NCBI GenBank assembly: GCA_951799405.1
Contig: OX637335.1
Coordinates: forward strand, 17,612,342 to 17,676,341
Direction: 5' to 3'
Source: Agapetus fuscipes
Lineage: Eukaryota > Arthropoda > Insecta > Trichoptera > Glossosomatidae
DNA: 64,000 nucleotides
Numbering within the stretch: position 1 is the first letter of the stretch; every line of letters begins with the position of its first letter. Below, in pieces: positions 1 through 11,080 of the stretch. Both the position numbers and the translations under genes were made by a program. Under the pieces are notes generated by a model. It worked only from the letters and a program-made list of their open reading frames with translations. It did not search any database and was not told the origin of the DNA.

Positions 1-175
1 ACAAGAAATGAGTACCAGCACTCTCGAGAACTGGGAAACCTCCACTTCAACTGAAGTGGTTGGCGTAAGGCCGGCCCCCTTACCTGTAAAAATAAATAGG
101 TTCAACTCGCCACATGCGACCCCTACGGGGATAACGCGGTAAGAAGTTACACTATATGTGTAGCTTAGTTGCGTT
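1..175 (+). mobile_element. SINE A, 3' part, cut by the window start
   Basis: Matches the 3' half of the complete copy at 59070-59372: CACTTCAACTGAAGTGGTTGGCG, CCCCTTACCTGTAAAA, ACACTATATGTGTAGCTTAGTTGCGT. Confidence 0.65.
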
Positions 176-311
176 GCGTTTATCCAAGAGCATATTTAAA
201 AATAATTGGAAATGAATTGCCTTTGTTTTAAATTCAACATGTTCTTAAGGATTTAAAATAAACATTTTTTTTTGTATAATTCTCGTATCAAATTTACTTC
301 ACATAACTTAA

Positions 312-317
312 TTTATT
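312..317 (-). terminator. Polyadenylation signal of left short lipocalin
   Basis: AATAAA on the minus strand, 93 bp past the TAG. The same signal at the same distance follows the right copy (25818-25813), so it was duplicated with the gene. Confidence 0.6.
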
Positions 318-409
318 GCAATAAATACATAATAGAATATAATACGTAAAAAAATACATTTCAACTGTCATTTTTTGTACATAATTAATGCATTACTAAA
401 ATATTTCCA

Positions 410-3400
410 CTAAGTGTAGGCTGGGCAGTTGACCTGGTCAGTTTTGATGAGGAAACTTCTGCAAAGTCCATTTCTGTCAATAACTGCATAAGCTTTCTGC
501 AAAGTACTTGCATCAGGCCTGCTCTGTCTTGTCAAGATCCATAGGAATCCTGGAATAAAAAAAACAGTATGGAATATAGATGTTTTTTATGAATTTACGC
601 GAGTTCTATTTGATAACAGCTGCGGTCATTATTTTATACAATTCACATCAGATTCGGTTCGGATACCGATTCTCTTCACACTTTCACAATCCAATGGTCG
701 GTAGATTTCTAAGCTACAATGTGCTTTGATCCTTCTTTTTGTATACTTGACACCGGCGCCCCTGCTCTCCGCGGGATTCGCCATACAGAAGAAAAAGAAG
801 AAGAAGATCCTTATTTTATAGTAAGAACAAAGATCGTTCTCGAAACATTGGGAATCGTTACATGCGAGTCTTCACTAGAGCATCCAACATTAGCAATCTC
901 GAACAATACAAATCAACATTAAATACAAATTACATAAAAACCTAATATTTATCGATTTTTAGATTATAGATTTATTTGGGGAAAAAGTATACATTTTAAC
1001 ATACTTATATTCCTTGACTGATAGGTTGGTATGCGGCTGACCACCCATACTGTAAAAAATGGTTCACTTTGCAAATGTCACCCCTGCTTCAGGAAAGGTC
1101 GGCAAGAGTTGCAGGGCTTATGTTCATTTGAGATTGGGTTTTTTTTTATTGTGGGTCCACATGCGGCATGTGTAAGCGCGAAATTATGCGTGTCTGCTTG
1201 TAAGAATTAATTTAATATGACTCTCAAATTATACATATCTTTGCAGCTTCGATTTAGATTTAGATACGAGTATAATCTATAATCTTAGTTGCAAAGATGT
1301 TTTTACATTTAGAACTCATATCAAAAACATGCCAACAAACAGACACGTGTAAGTTCGCGCTTACAAATGCTGAATGTGTACTTACAAATTAAAATCTAAA
1401 CCTTAAATTAACATAAACTGTGCAACTTTTGCCGACCTACCCTGAAACAGGGGTGACATTGGCAAAGTAAAAAAGGTTTGCTGGTTTTTTAATTATTTCA
1501 ATTATGCTTTTTGTACCAAGATGTATCATGTTAAAACTGTTTGTTTGCTATTTAAATAAAATAAAATAAAATAAAATGCATATCGAAAAAAAAAAAAAAA
1601 AAAAAAAAGTAAACCTTTCTGTACAGCATGGGTAGTCAGCCGCATACCAACCTATAAGTCAAGGAATAAAAAATAAAAATAAAAAATATGCAATTCACTT
1701 ACTGGTGTTGAATAAGCATTGGTTATCGCAGGCGTATACTACAGCGTAGCTGGTGTAGTCTGTGTCCAGGACCCAATATGGTGCTGGTTTAGCAAGGCTC
1801 GAATAAAAGCTGACCTGCAGGCGCGCCTCTGTGGGAGAACCCGTGAAAACAGCTGATCCAAAAATAGCGGTGGAAGCACCAGTCCTGAAAGAGAAGCACT
1901 AATGAAAATCAAAGCTCAAAAATTACAATGAATGATGTATTTGGGGCAAAAGTTTGTGTGTACCATGAAAAAAAATCATATATCTTACAAGGAAAGTTCA
2001 AATTACTTCCAAAATGTTAAAAAACGTAATTATATTAGATCCCCAGTCTAGTGGTTAACAAGATTGTAAAGGTAGTGGATTCGAATCCTGGTGGAGCACG
2101 AAAATGATTTATGTTTTAAAATTTCGTCTTCACTGGGTAGAAAATTTAATCTGCCTTTACCAAAGGTCGCTCCCCATAGGTTCATCCAGCTGCATAATAA
2201 CTGGGTATTGCTTGAGGATTAGCGTTTTCTATAGCGAGGACCAAGCTCGCAGAGGGCTTTTGAGATGTGATTCATACAAAAACAGCGCTCAACAAATAAA
2301 TCAGCATATTATTATTATTATCATTGGCTGTAACTTCTGATAGTAAGTAAACTAATAATATAAAAGTGCTCATGAAGTTCTTCCAAACTATACAGGATTG
2401 GCATGTCAGGAGTGGAGCCTATTTATTTTTACAGATAAGGGAGCTGGCATTAGGCAACCACTTCACTTCGAGTGAAAGTTTCTCAGCTACCGAGGGGGAT
2501 AGTATCTACTCATTTCTTGTGAAGGCTAAGTAAACCTGGCCGGTATTTTATTTTGGATTTGTAATAAAAACCGAAACGAAAAATCATTTCGACTGCTCCA
2601 AGGAAGAAGGAAGTAACTCCGAAATTGAAGTTTTTGACTTATTTCCATTTCTGAAGTTAACAAATCATTATCTTCATTCCAAGATGACAGCCGTGTCTCT
2701 ATGTCTTTTAAATTCGTTAATAAATTAATGTAAAAAATAGTTTATGCATTGTTCTCCATAGAAAAAATAACATTCAATTGGCTTTTCTGCAAAACTGTCT
2801 TTTTTGACTTAGTGCTGTCTTCCTTGGAGCAGTCGATTTCTAACACACTCGGAGGGATTCGCACCCGAGCTCTCGGCATGGAATGCCAGCACTGCACCAA
2901 CTGAACAAACGTCCCGACTAACATGGTAATATAAAAATAAATAAATAATTCTTACAGAACATTGATTTGTTGGTTTGTTACTCCGATTCCTCCTGAATTA
3001 CTGATGTATGTGGCCGTGGTGCATTTCCCTCCGATTTGGAAAATGGCAAAGTACTTTTCTTGCTCGTACCATTTTCCTACATACTAAAAAAAGTCATCAA
3101 AGCAATTAATCTAATCAAAGGTTACTTAAATTTGTTCATAGAAAATATTTTTTTCTTTTTAAATGTTTCAATTCAGTTCCTTAGAATTTTTCTGTTGAGC
3201 TTTCGGCCAAATTCAAATACAGACAGAAAATATATAAAAAAAAATAAAACAAAACAGAAAATAGATAAAAACAGTTTTAGAGTTTTATGGGCCTCAAGTA
3301 CTAACGACTTGCTTACGTCATTTTTATAAGTTACAAAGATATTTTCAAATTTAAAATTACTTTTAAATGCATGCCCACAAATAGACACGCGTAAGTTAAG

Positions 3401-5247
3401 AGTGTATTCAAAAAAAAAATCCCGTTGTTTTTAAAAATATGTTTCTCATACTTTATGGCCTTAGTAAAAGAGTGACATTAATGAAAAAAATCACGCGTGT
3501 TAAAAAATTAAAACTAATTAACTTATTTAATTATTGAAAACAGTTTTTTCATATTATCGCAAAAACTATTTACATTATTCTATTAAAAATCACACAACGA
3601 ACTAGAATTTGTATCATTCTATAATTTTAAAGAAAAAAATATTTCCAAAATACAAAACAAAATCCGAGCAAAAAAAAGTAAAAAAAACGAGTTTTTTTAA
3701 ATATTTTTTTGTGGCGTCATTTTTTAAGTTATATAAAAAAAACTAACTTTAAATTAAGATAAAAAATTATTGAACACGCGTGATTTTTTTAATTAATGTC
3801 ACTCTTTTACTAAGGCCATAAAGTATGAGAAACATATTTTTAAAAACAACGGGATTTTTTTTTTGAATACACTCAAATGTTGCATGTGTCTAATCTAATC
3901 TAATCTAAGCTGCAAAGATATATATCATTTAAGTTTTATATTAAATGCATTCCCACAAGCAGATATGTATAATTTCGCGCTAACACATACCGCATGTGGA
4001 CCTACAATATAAAACCCAATCTCAAATGAACATAAGCCTTGCAACTCTTGCCGTCCTTCCCTGAAACAGGGGTGACATTGGCAAAGTGAACCAATTTTTA
4101 CAGTATGGGTGGTCAGCCGCATAACAACCTATAAGTCAAGGAACATACATCACAAATTACATTTTTTAAAATCAATAAATAACAATAGATATATACATGG
4201 ACATAAAAAAAAAACAATTTTACTTCAACAAACCCCAGCCGCCAACATCACAGATCAACCGCCATTTCTTTCTATCCTTACATACTTCTTTCATTTCTTC
4301 CAGAGTCATAACCTTCTTCATACAAGCTCTTCTTTTATTATGACTCTGGATATTCCATTCATTCGCAATTTCGGATATTTGGTCCATCCATACCTTTCTC
4401 GGTCTTCCTCTACCACGACATCCATCTATTCTACCAACATATACTTTCTTCGTCAGTCTTTCCTCATTCATTCTCTCCATATGCCCAAACCATCTTAACA
4501 AACTTCTTTTAATCTTCACTTTCACACTTTCTCTTGCACCACATTCTTCTCTTACAAAATCATTCCTCACCCTGTCACTCCGTTTTTTCCCAATCATACT
4601 TCTTAGAAAGTCCATTTCAACAGTATGGACTTTACTACAGTGTACTTAAAAAAATTAAAAATAAATTTAAAATCCACAACTCAAATGAACATAAACCCTG
4701 CAACTTTTGCCAACCTTTCCTGAAACAAGGATGACATTGGCAAAGTAAACTATTTTGTATTGTATGGGTGATCAGCCTAATACTAACCTATAAGTCAAAG
4801 AATGGTTTACCTTCTCAAAAAAAAAAAAAAACGCTGTGTGAATACATCTAATCTAATCTAATCTAAGTAGCAAAGATATGTTAAATTGGAGATTCACATT
4901 ACATGCATTCCCACAACTAGACACGTTCGCGCTTGCACATGCCTCATGTGAACCTACAACATAAAAACCCAATCTCAAATGGGCGTGCACCCTGCAACTC
5001 TTGCCGTCCTTCCCTGAAACAGGGGTGACATTTGCAAAGTGAACCATTTTTACAGCAGGAGTGGTCAGCCGCATATTAACCTAAAGTCAAGGAACACATA
5101 CATAAACTCTAAAAAACATTAAAAAAAACATACCTGGGCCACATCAAAGTCAGTTTTTGGTGACACATTTGGGCATTGTCCCAAAAATGGGACTTGGGCG
5201 CTGCAGACCGCAGCCAAAGCCAAAATAAGAAAACTCAAAAAGTACAT
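410..5247 (-). CDS. Secreted lipocalin (apolipoprotein D-like), short form, left copy; 4 coding exons
   Basis: Exons on the minus strand are 5247-5134, 3083-2956, 1884-1703 and 549-410 (114+128+182+140 nt = 187 residues plus TAG). Every junction is GT-AG, with phases 0, 2 and 1. The start is the ATG at 5247. It follows a polypyrimidine-AG acceptor 8-9 nt upstream, so a 5' UTR intron is likely. Residues 1-17 form a signal peptide (a hydrophobic stretch ending CSA), followed by a Cys in GQCP. Exon 2 opens with the lipocalin G-x-W motif (YVGKWYE, residues 39-45). Exon 3 carries the second conserved motif (TDYTSY), and exon 4 the third (FLWILTR). Four or more Cys residues suit the usual disulphides. 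The family binds small hydrophobic ligands extracellularly; the ligand here is unknown. It is nearly identical to the copy at 25914-28485, differing by one extra codon in exon 3 and by the last residues (AYT). Introns 1 and 2 are full of transposons. A minus-strand AATAAA lies at 317-312. Confidence 0.9.
1010..1283 (+). repeat. R1 copy (RTE-a LINE 3' end)
   Basis: TTCCTTGACTGATAGGTTGG to GCAGCTTCGATTTAG. In intron 3 of the left short lipocalin. Confidence 0.7.
1284..1665 (-). repeat. R1 copy, inverted against its neighbour, with an A-rich insert
   Basis: Tail to tail with 1010-1283. About 130 bp including a 24 bp A run (1584-1608) lies inside it. Confidence 0.65.
2038..2335 (+). mobile_element. 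SINE B copy in intron 2 of the left short lipocalin
   Basis: tRNA-like head: CCAGTCTAGTGGTTAAC (A box) and GGATTCGAATCCTGG (B box). Then a body with CTTTACCAAAGGTC, and (ATT)n at the end. The right copy keeps only a piece at 27365-27480. Confidence 0.7.
2430..2923 (-). mobile_element. SINE A copy split by a MITE
   Basis: The 3' part (2430-2589) and tRNA-like head (2840-2923; CTCGGCATGGAATGCCAGCACTG... GCACCAACTGAAC on the plus strand) flank the MITE at 2590-2835. Confidence 0.6.
2590..2835. mobile_element. 246 bp MITE inside a SINE A copy
   Basis: Terminal inverted repeats CGACTGCTCCAAGGAAGA and its reverse complement, with ATTT duplicated on both sides (2586-2589 and 2836-2839). It splits the SINE A copy at 2430-2923. 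No coding capacity. Confidence 0.75.
3328..3398 (-). repeat. R1 remnant, left piece
   Basis: Left part of an old copy later split by the MITE (3399-3874) and the LINE end (3889-4645). The right piece is 4651-4802. The right lipocalin keeps it whole at 28125-28312. Confidence 0.55.
3399..3874. mobile_element. MITE with about 110 bp terminal inverted repeats
   Basis: Left arm 3399-3510 and right arm 3765-3874 are near-perfect reverse complements, including TTAGTAAAAGAGTGACATTA and CACGCGTG. The A/T-rich middle has no ORF. It interrupts an R1 copy in intron 1 of the left short lipocalin; the right lipocalin lacks it. Confidence 0.75.
3889..4645 (-). mobile_element. 5'-truncated RTE-a LINE: coding end plus R1-type 3' UTR
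   Basis: The coding tail at 4615-4220 (RWFGHMERMNEERLT, GRPRKVW, KEVCKDRKKWR) is followed on the minus strand by a 70-80 bp A/T-rich stretch, then the R1 repeat (4142-3889) ending in (TTAGA)n. This links R1 to an RTE LINE as its 3' UTR. It is inserted into an older R1 copy in intron 1 of the left short lipocalin (remnants 3328-3398 and 4651-4802). Confidence 0.75.
4220..4615 (-). pseudogene. RTE-a reverse transcriptase C-terminal fragment
   Basis: An open frame of 131 codons matching the C-terminal 130 residues of the intact RT at 38415-41501 (RSMIGK, DRVRND, RWFGH, ERLTKKVY, GRGRPRKVW, CKDRKKWR). It lacks the catalytic domains because the copy is 5'-truncated. Confidence 0.75.
4651..4802 (-). 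repeat. R1 remnant, right piece
   Basis: AAAATCCACAACTCAAATG to ATAAGTCAAAGAATG. It continues 3328-3398. Confidence 0.6.
4845..5096 (-). repeat. R1 copy
   Basis: (TCTAA)n start to GTCAAGGAAC. In intron 1 of the left short lipocalin, 38 bp from exon 1. Confidence 0.7.
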
Positions 5248-5315
5248 GATGAAATCTGAAAAAAAACAAAGTTATGAACTGCTGTATAATGACTAAATAA
5301 ATTGTATTTTTTATA

Positions 5316-5572
5316 ATCTAATCTAATATATGTTGCACAGATAATGTACCATTCAGGATTCACATTATATGCATTTTCACAAACAGACCCGTATAAATTC
5401 GTGCTTAAACATACCGTATGTGTTTTTACAATATAAAAACCTAAATCTCAAATAAACATACACTCTGCAACTCTTGCTGACCTTCCCTGAAATAGGGGTG
5501 ATATTGGTAAAATGAACCATTTTCTACAGCATGGGTAGCCAGCTGCATACCAACCTATAAGTCAAGGAACAT
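5316..5572 (-). repeat. R1 copy upstream of the left short lipocalin
   Basis: AATCTAATCTAATATATGTTGC to AAGTCAAGGAAC. The duplicate at 28549-28728 is cut by another R1 copy. Confidence 0.7.
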
Positions 5573-6021
5573 ACACAATAAATAACATTTTTAAAATCAA
5601 CAAATAATAACATGTGTGGACATCACTACTAAAAAAGAAAACAAAAATTCTAATTGTCTTTCTAATTTGAAATTCTAATTTTAAAAAACCCCTTTTGGTT
5701 ATTAGTTCATTTGAAAAATATCTGAAGAATTAATGAAGTATTGTGGACTGTAAAACTCTTCGTAGGACCTTACTTTAGGTAATATTTTCAGGTACTGAAC
5801 TGCCCATTATTGTCTCACACCCATTTTATATCTGTTCTTCATATTTGATTAATCAATGTCAACACTATCATTTGTCAATTGTCAATATTAAAAAGCGAGC
5901 AATTATATAAATGGCATATGAGCAAATAAAGGCAGTCATGATGCGGATGATTGTCTAACATTTCCATTTTATATCTGAAATTTTACACAATTTTAGATTC
6001 TTAATTTTTCATGAATGGTTA
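5573..6021. other. 5' flank of the left short lipocalin, no gene
   Basis: Conserved with 29200-29720 in the right block. Contains ATTATATAAATGG (a TATA-like motif either way) and GCAAATAAAGGCAGTCATGATG. It may hold the promoter and 5' UTR exon, but this cannot be shown. Confidence 0.3.
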
Positions 6022-6049
6022 TCTATCTATATCTATAAAGAAGGATGTG

Positions 6050-6107
6050 TGTATGTATGTATGTATGTATGTATGTATGTATGTATGTATGTATGTATGT
6101 ATGTATG
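6050..6107 (+). repeat. (TATG)n microsatellite at the Helitron 5' end
   Basis: About 14 uninterrupted TATG units following GAAGGATGTGTG. The same tract recurs at each internal 5' end (8548-8570, 9130-9263). Confidence 0.9.
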
Positions 6108-6489
6108 TCCCCTATAGACTCATAAACCGCTCATCCGATTTTGACGAAATTTTCAGGAAACATGTAACATATTCTTAGAACGAATCCTTTGAAGTTTGAT
6201 GGTGATCAAATAAACAGTGGTTCTCAATTCTCGATATTTCAGCAACGAGGTCGGTAAATTTTGAAACCACCCAATAGAAGAAGACCATTATATTCAACTA
6301 CAATACATAATCTTAGTTGCAAATATACATTTACATTAAAGATTCATATAAAATGCATGCTCACAAGTAGACACATGTAAGTTCACGCTTACAAATGCTG
6401 CATGTGTACCCACTCATAATTTAAAATCCAAATCTAAAATGAACAACCCAGTAACTTTTACTTTACGCCAACTTGAAATGGATGTTATT

Positions 6490-6672
6490 CAGCTCCTGAG
6501 TGGCTTGACACTCATTTCTTATGAAGGCTGAGTAAGCCTTGCCGGTATTTTATTTTGGGTTAGAAATAAACACTGAAACGAGAAATAATTTCTGACAACT
6601 TCAGTAGGATTCTAACTCGAGATCTCGGCATGTAATGCAGTTACTCTACCAACTAAGCTATAGACCGGACTT
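6490..6672 (-). mobile_element. SINE A fragment carried by the Helitron
   Basis: GAAGGCTGAGTAAGCCTTGC...CTCTACCAACTAAGCTATAGACCGG. The same fragment recurs at 8955-9100 and 10320-10492 in the other Helitron units. Confidence 0.6.
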
Positions 6673-6705
6673 TTTACAAATATGGTGGATCGATATCGGT
6701 TAGGT

Positions 6706-7254
6706 CAGGGGTAAGCAACCTGCGGCTCACCAGCCACATGCGGCTCTTTGGTTTTGAAGTTACGGCTCTTTAGCTTCATACGCAAATATAAAAAAAACAC
6801 AGAATTATACTTCTGATCGAAAAAAACTAAATCGTTCTGAATCGATTAACGATCTCTCCGCTACTTGTACTCGCTTTTCACCCCCCACCCTCCCCCCGCC
6901 CCATCGACGCTATTTATTGTTGGCAAAAAAACATTTGTGGCTCTTTACAAATCCAAATCCAAAATAAGATATGTATCATTTGAGATTCACATCAAATGCA
7001 TTCCCATAAGCAGACACGCATAATTTCGCGCTCACACATACCGCATGTGGAACTCGAATATAAAAACCCAATCTTAAATGAACATAAGCCCTGCAACTCT
7101 TGCCGACCTTCCCTGAAACAGGGGCGACATTGGCAAAGAGATTTTTTACAGTATGGGTGGTCAGCCTCATACCAACCTATAAGTCAAGGAAAAACTTTGA
7201 AATTTGTAAATTGTAATTTTTGGCTCTTCCGACTCAAAAGGTTGCCGACCCCTG
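6706..7254. mobile_element. hAT-like non-autonomous element carried in the Helitron
   Basis: Terminal inverted repeats are CAGGGGTAAGCAACCTGCGG at the left and GGTTGCCGACCCCTG at the right, a typical hAT end pattern. An R1 copy (6966-7191) is inserted inside. It has no transposase. Confidence 0.6.
6966..7191 (-). repeat. R1 copy in the Helitron-borne hAT element
   Basis: GTATCATTTGAGATTC to AAGTCAAGG. Duplicated at 10791-11017. Diverged R1 pieces also lie at 6308-6468, 8768-8930 and 10131-10295 in the Helitron units. Confidence 0.65.
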
Positions 7255-8003
7255 GCCTAGACAAAAGTTCCAAATTAAAAAATGTTATTCAAGTATTCCA
7301 AGTTGAATTTTAGAATGTAAGAAAACTTTTATATCCCGCACTTATAAAAAATACGATAAACGAAAGTTCGTAGGTCACAACTAGAAGACCATATTGAAAT
7401 ATATTATTATTATTAAAACCTTTTATTGAAACATACTTTTAATTAAAATATACATAATATAGTTGTTTTTTCAAAAAACGCATTTCTGTAAAATTATATA
7501 CTCACCACAAATTTAAAGATCGTTTTTTTCTCGGCGGTTAAACGTCTTTCTTCTATGTGACAATGGTCCAAAGCAACCAATATAAACAAAATGTTTGCCT
7601 TTTACCTAACCCGGCCGTGCGACTTACAATTTTGTTGTCAATAGAAAATGTTCCGTGTGCACTACCTAAAACTTTCACTTATTGAAATAATGGATAGAGC
7701 ACATTTTAAATGTGGGGAAAAAATGTGAATTCACTTGGCCGGGATAAAGACAGGACAGGGAGTCAAAAATTCAACATAAATTAAACACTTTTATGGAGAT
7801 AGTTGAAAAAACACTTAAGTGCATCATATTGTATGAAGCATTTTCCCCAACTGCATACGTTTCACAGTGCGGTTACATTGAAAAATATTCCTGATTGTTT
7901 GGAATACATTTATTTCTTCACTTTGCTCAAAGAGTATAGTGAATTTTATAGATTAGTTCTTTAATTGTATGATTGTAAAATTTAATTTATTGTTTATATT
8001 CTT

Positions 8004-8256
8004 TTCTTGTATAGGTCAATATGCATCTGACCAACTATAAATAGAAAATGGTTCACTCTGCCAATGTCACCCCTGTTTCAGGGAAGGTCAGCAAAGAGTT
8101 GCAGGGTGTATGTTCATTTGAGATTTGGGTTTTTATGTTGTAGGTTCACACGCAGAATGTGCAAGTGTGAACTTATACGTGTCTGCTTGTGGGCATGCAC
8201 TTAATGTGAATTCCAAATGTAACAATTATATCCATGCAACTTAGAATAGATTAGAT
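8004..8256 (+). repeat. R1 copy inside the Helitron 3' region
   Basis: TGTATAGGTCAATATGCATCTGACC through TGCAACTTAGAATAGATTA. It also occurs at 14513-14752. Confidence 0.6.
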
Positions 8257-9129
8257 GAGTGACGTTACATAGCCGATTTTTTTATCTTAAATATAAATGG
8301 AGCACCGCAATCGATTTTCCCTATGCTTGGCTCTGCTGCTTAACAGTTGTGCCTAGACCTTTTTTTTTAGAAAACGTGAAGATTAACCTAGAGATAAATT
8401 GTGTGAAGCTTGATTCCGATTAGCACACTTTTTTTTTTGATCCTGTTGTTTTCTCTTTTATCTGTAGAAAAAAATTGATACCACATGCCCAAATGGCGTA
8501 GTGAAACACGCCGGGTACTGCTAGTCTTCTATATCTATAAAGAAGGATGTATGTATGTATGTGTGTATGTCCCCTATAGACTCATAAACTGCTCATCCGA
8601 TTTTGACGAAATTTTCAGGAAACATGTAACATATTTTTAAAACGAATCCTGTGAAGTTTGATGGTGATCAAATAAACAGTGGTTCTCAATTCTCGATATT
8701 TCAGCAACGAGGTCGGTAAATTTTGAAACCACCCAATAGAAGAAGACCATTATATTCAACTACAATACATAATCATAGTTGCAAATATACATTTACATTA
8801 AAGATTCATATAAAATGCATGCTCACAAGTAGACACATGTAAGTTCACTCTTACAAATGCTGCATGTGTACCCACTCATAATTTAAAATCCAAATCTAAA
8901 ATGAACAACCCAGTAACTTTTACTTTACGCCAACTTGAAATGGATGTTATTCAGCTCCTGAGTGGCTTGACACTCATTTCTTATGAAGGCGGAGTAAGCC
9001 TTGCCGGTATTTTATTTTGGGTTTAAAATAAACACTGAAACGGGAAATAATTTCTGACAACTTCGGTGGGATTCTAACTCGAGATCTCGGCATGGAATGC
9101 AATCTATCTATCTATATCTATAAAGAAGG

Positions 9130-9263
9130 ATGTGTGTATGTATGTATGTATGTATGTATGTATGTATGTATGTATGTATGTATGTATGTATGTATGCATG
9201 TATGTATGTATGTATTTATGTATGTATGTATGTATGTATGTATGTATGTATGTATGTATGTAT
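9130..9263 (+). repeat. Long (TATG)n tract
   Basis: About 33 TATG units with a few interruptions (TATGCATG, TATTTATG), cut at its right end by the solo LTR. Short open frames here are only repeat translation. Confidence 0.9.
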
Positions 9264-9906
9264 TGTTATGTTTAGATTGAAAGGTACCTTCAAATGTACC
9301 TTCAGGATACTTACTCCGGCTAGCTCTCATCAGCATCACTCTCAGGGCGTGGGGTTCTTTCTTTGGCATTGCTTACTTGTATCTTGGGAAGGGTTTTGTA
9401 ATGAAAAGATAAAGTTAACATGAACAAATAAGGGTTTATTACTGTACTAATATGGGGGGGAGAAGGGGAAATAAGGGATTGGCCAGACCTACAGGTTGTC
9501 ACCAGAACACTCCCTATTCCGTTGGCTGGAGTTCTAAACGGAAGGCCTGGGGCAGCGCCCCAGGCTAGCGACGGTTCACAAGGCGGACGCCTCCACACGT
9601 TGGAGTCCCTGGGTGGGCGCTCCTATGCCTCTGGTCCACAAGGCGGGTGCCTTGCTGGCAGGAAATCCAAGTAGATGGGGGGGGAGGGAGCTCCATCGTA
9701 GTGCCCCCTCTTGCACCGCTTGGTGCTTGGTCGCTAACGTCTGACTCACTTCACATCTCGCCGGGAACTAACGAACGACGGCCTGATTAGTTCATACGGT
9801 GCAGTTCGGCCGCTTCCGTGACCGTTCGGCTCCGCTCGGCCCACAAACACACACTGCACACTTCGGGATTGTTTTTTTATAATATGTTATTTAAAATAAC
9901 ATAACA
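9264..9906. mobile_element. Solo LTR (643 bp) inside the TATG tract
   Basis: Begins TGTTATG and ends CATAACA (7 bp terminal inverted repeats of the TG...CA type), with GTAT on both sides. The interior is GC-rich and unlike the Helitron, and no internal retroviral-type genes are present. The GTAT duplication is weak evidence because the host tract is itself GTAT repeats. A TIR DNA element of this size is the alternative. Confidence 0.5.
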
Positions 9907-10526
9907 GTATGTATGTATGTGTGTATGTATGTTCCCTATACTCATAAATTGCTCATCCGATTTTGACGAAATTTTCAGGAAACATGTAACATATTTTTAG
10001 AATGAATCCTGTGAAGTTTAATGGTGATCAAATAAACAATGGTTCTCAATTCTCAATATTTCAGCAACGAGGTCGGTAAATTTTGAAATCACCCAATAGA
10101 AGAAGACCATTATATTCAACTACAATACATAATCTTACTTGCAAATATACATTTACATTAAAGATTCATATAAAATGCATGCTCACAAGTAGACACATGT
10201 AAGTTCACGCTTACAAATGCTGCATGTGTACCTACTCATAATTTAAAATCCAAATCTAAAATAAACAACCTAGTTACTTTTACTTTACGCCAACTTGAAA
10301 TGGATGTTATTCAGCTCCTGAGTGGCTTGACACTCATTTCTTATGAAGGCTGAGTAAGCCTTGCCGGTATTTTATTTTGGGTTAGAAATAAACACTGAAA
10401 CGAGAAATAATTTCTGACAACTTCAGTGGGATTCTAACTCGAGATCACGGCATGGAATGCAGTTACTCTACCAACTAAGCTATAGACCGGACTTTTTACA
10501 AATATGGTGGATCGATATCGGTTTGG

Positions 10527-11080
10527 TTAGGAGTAAGCAACCTGCGGCTCACCAGCCACATGCGGCTCTTTGGGTGTGAAGTTACGGCTCTTTAGCTTCA
10601 TACGCAAATATAAAAAAAACACAGAATTATACTTCTGATCGAAAAAAACTAAATCGTTCTGAATCGATTAACGATCTCTGCGCTACTTGTACTCGCTTTT
10701 CACCCCCCACCCTCCCCCCGCCCCATCGACGCTATTTATTGTTGGCAAAAAAACATTTGTGGCTCTTTACAAATCCAAATCCAAAATAAGATATGTATCA
10801 TTTGAGATTCACATCAAATGCATTCCCATAAGCAGACACGCATAATTTCGCGCTCACACATACCGCATGTGGAACTACAATATAAAAACCCAATCTTAAA
10901 TGAACATAAGCCCTGCAACTCTTGCCGACCTTCCCTGAAACAGGAGCGACATTGGCAAAGTGAACCATTTTTTACAGTGTGGGTGGTCAGCCTCATACCA
11001 ACCTATAAGTCAAGGAAAAACTTTGAAATTTGTAAATTGTAATTTTTGGCTCTTCCGACTCAAAAGGTTGCCGACCCCTG
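10527..11080. mobile_element. hAT-like element, second Helitron-borne copy
   Basis: Same element and same internal R1 copy as 6706-7254. The left terminus is mutated (TTAGGAGTAAGC). It was copied with the Helitron rather than inserted separately. Confidence 0.6.
10791..11017 (-). repeat. R1 copy, Helitron duplicate
   Basis: Same insertion as 6966-7191. Confidence 0.65.

Noticed and set aside
3889..3906. Short tandem TCTAA/TTAGA arrays as telomeric or CRISPR-like repeats
   Set aside because: They are the microsatellite tails of R1/LINE copies, a few units long, with no spacers.
4109..4498. 129-codon plus-strand open frame
   Set aside because: Antisense of the RTE-a coding end and its 3' UTR.
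9092..9423. Open frames rich in MYVC / IHTY repeats
   Set aside because: They are translations of the (TATG)n microsatellite on either strand.
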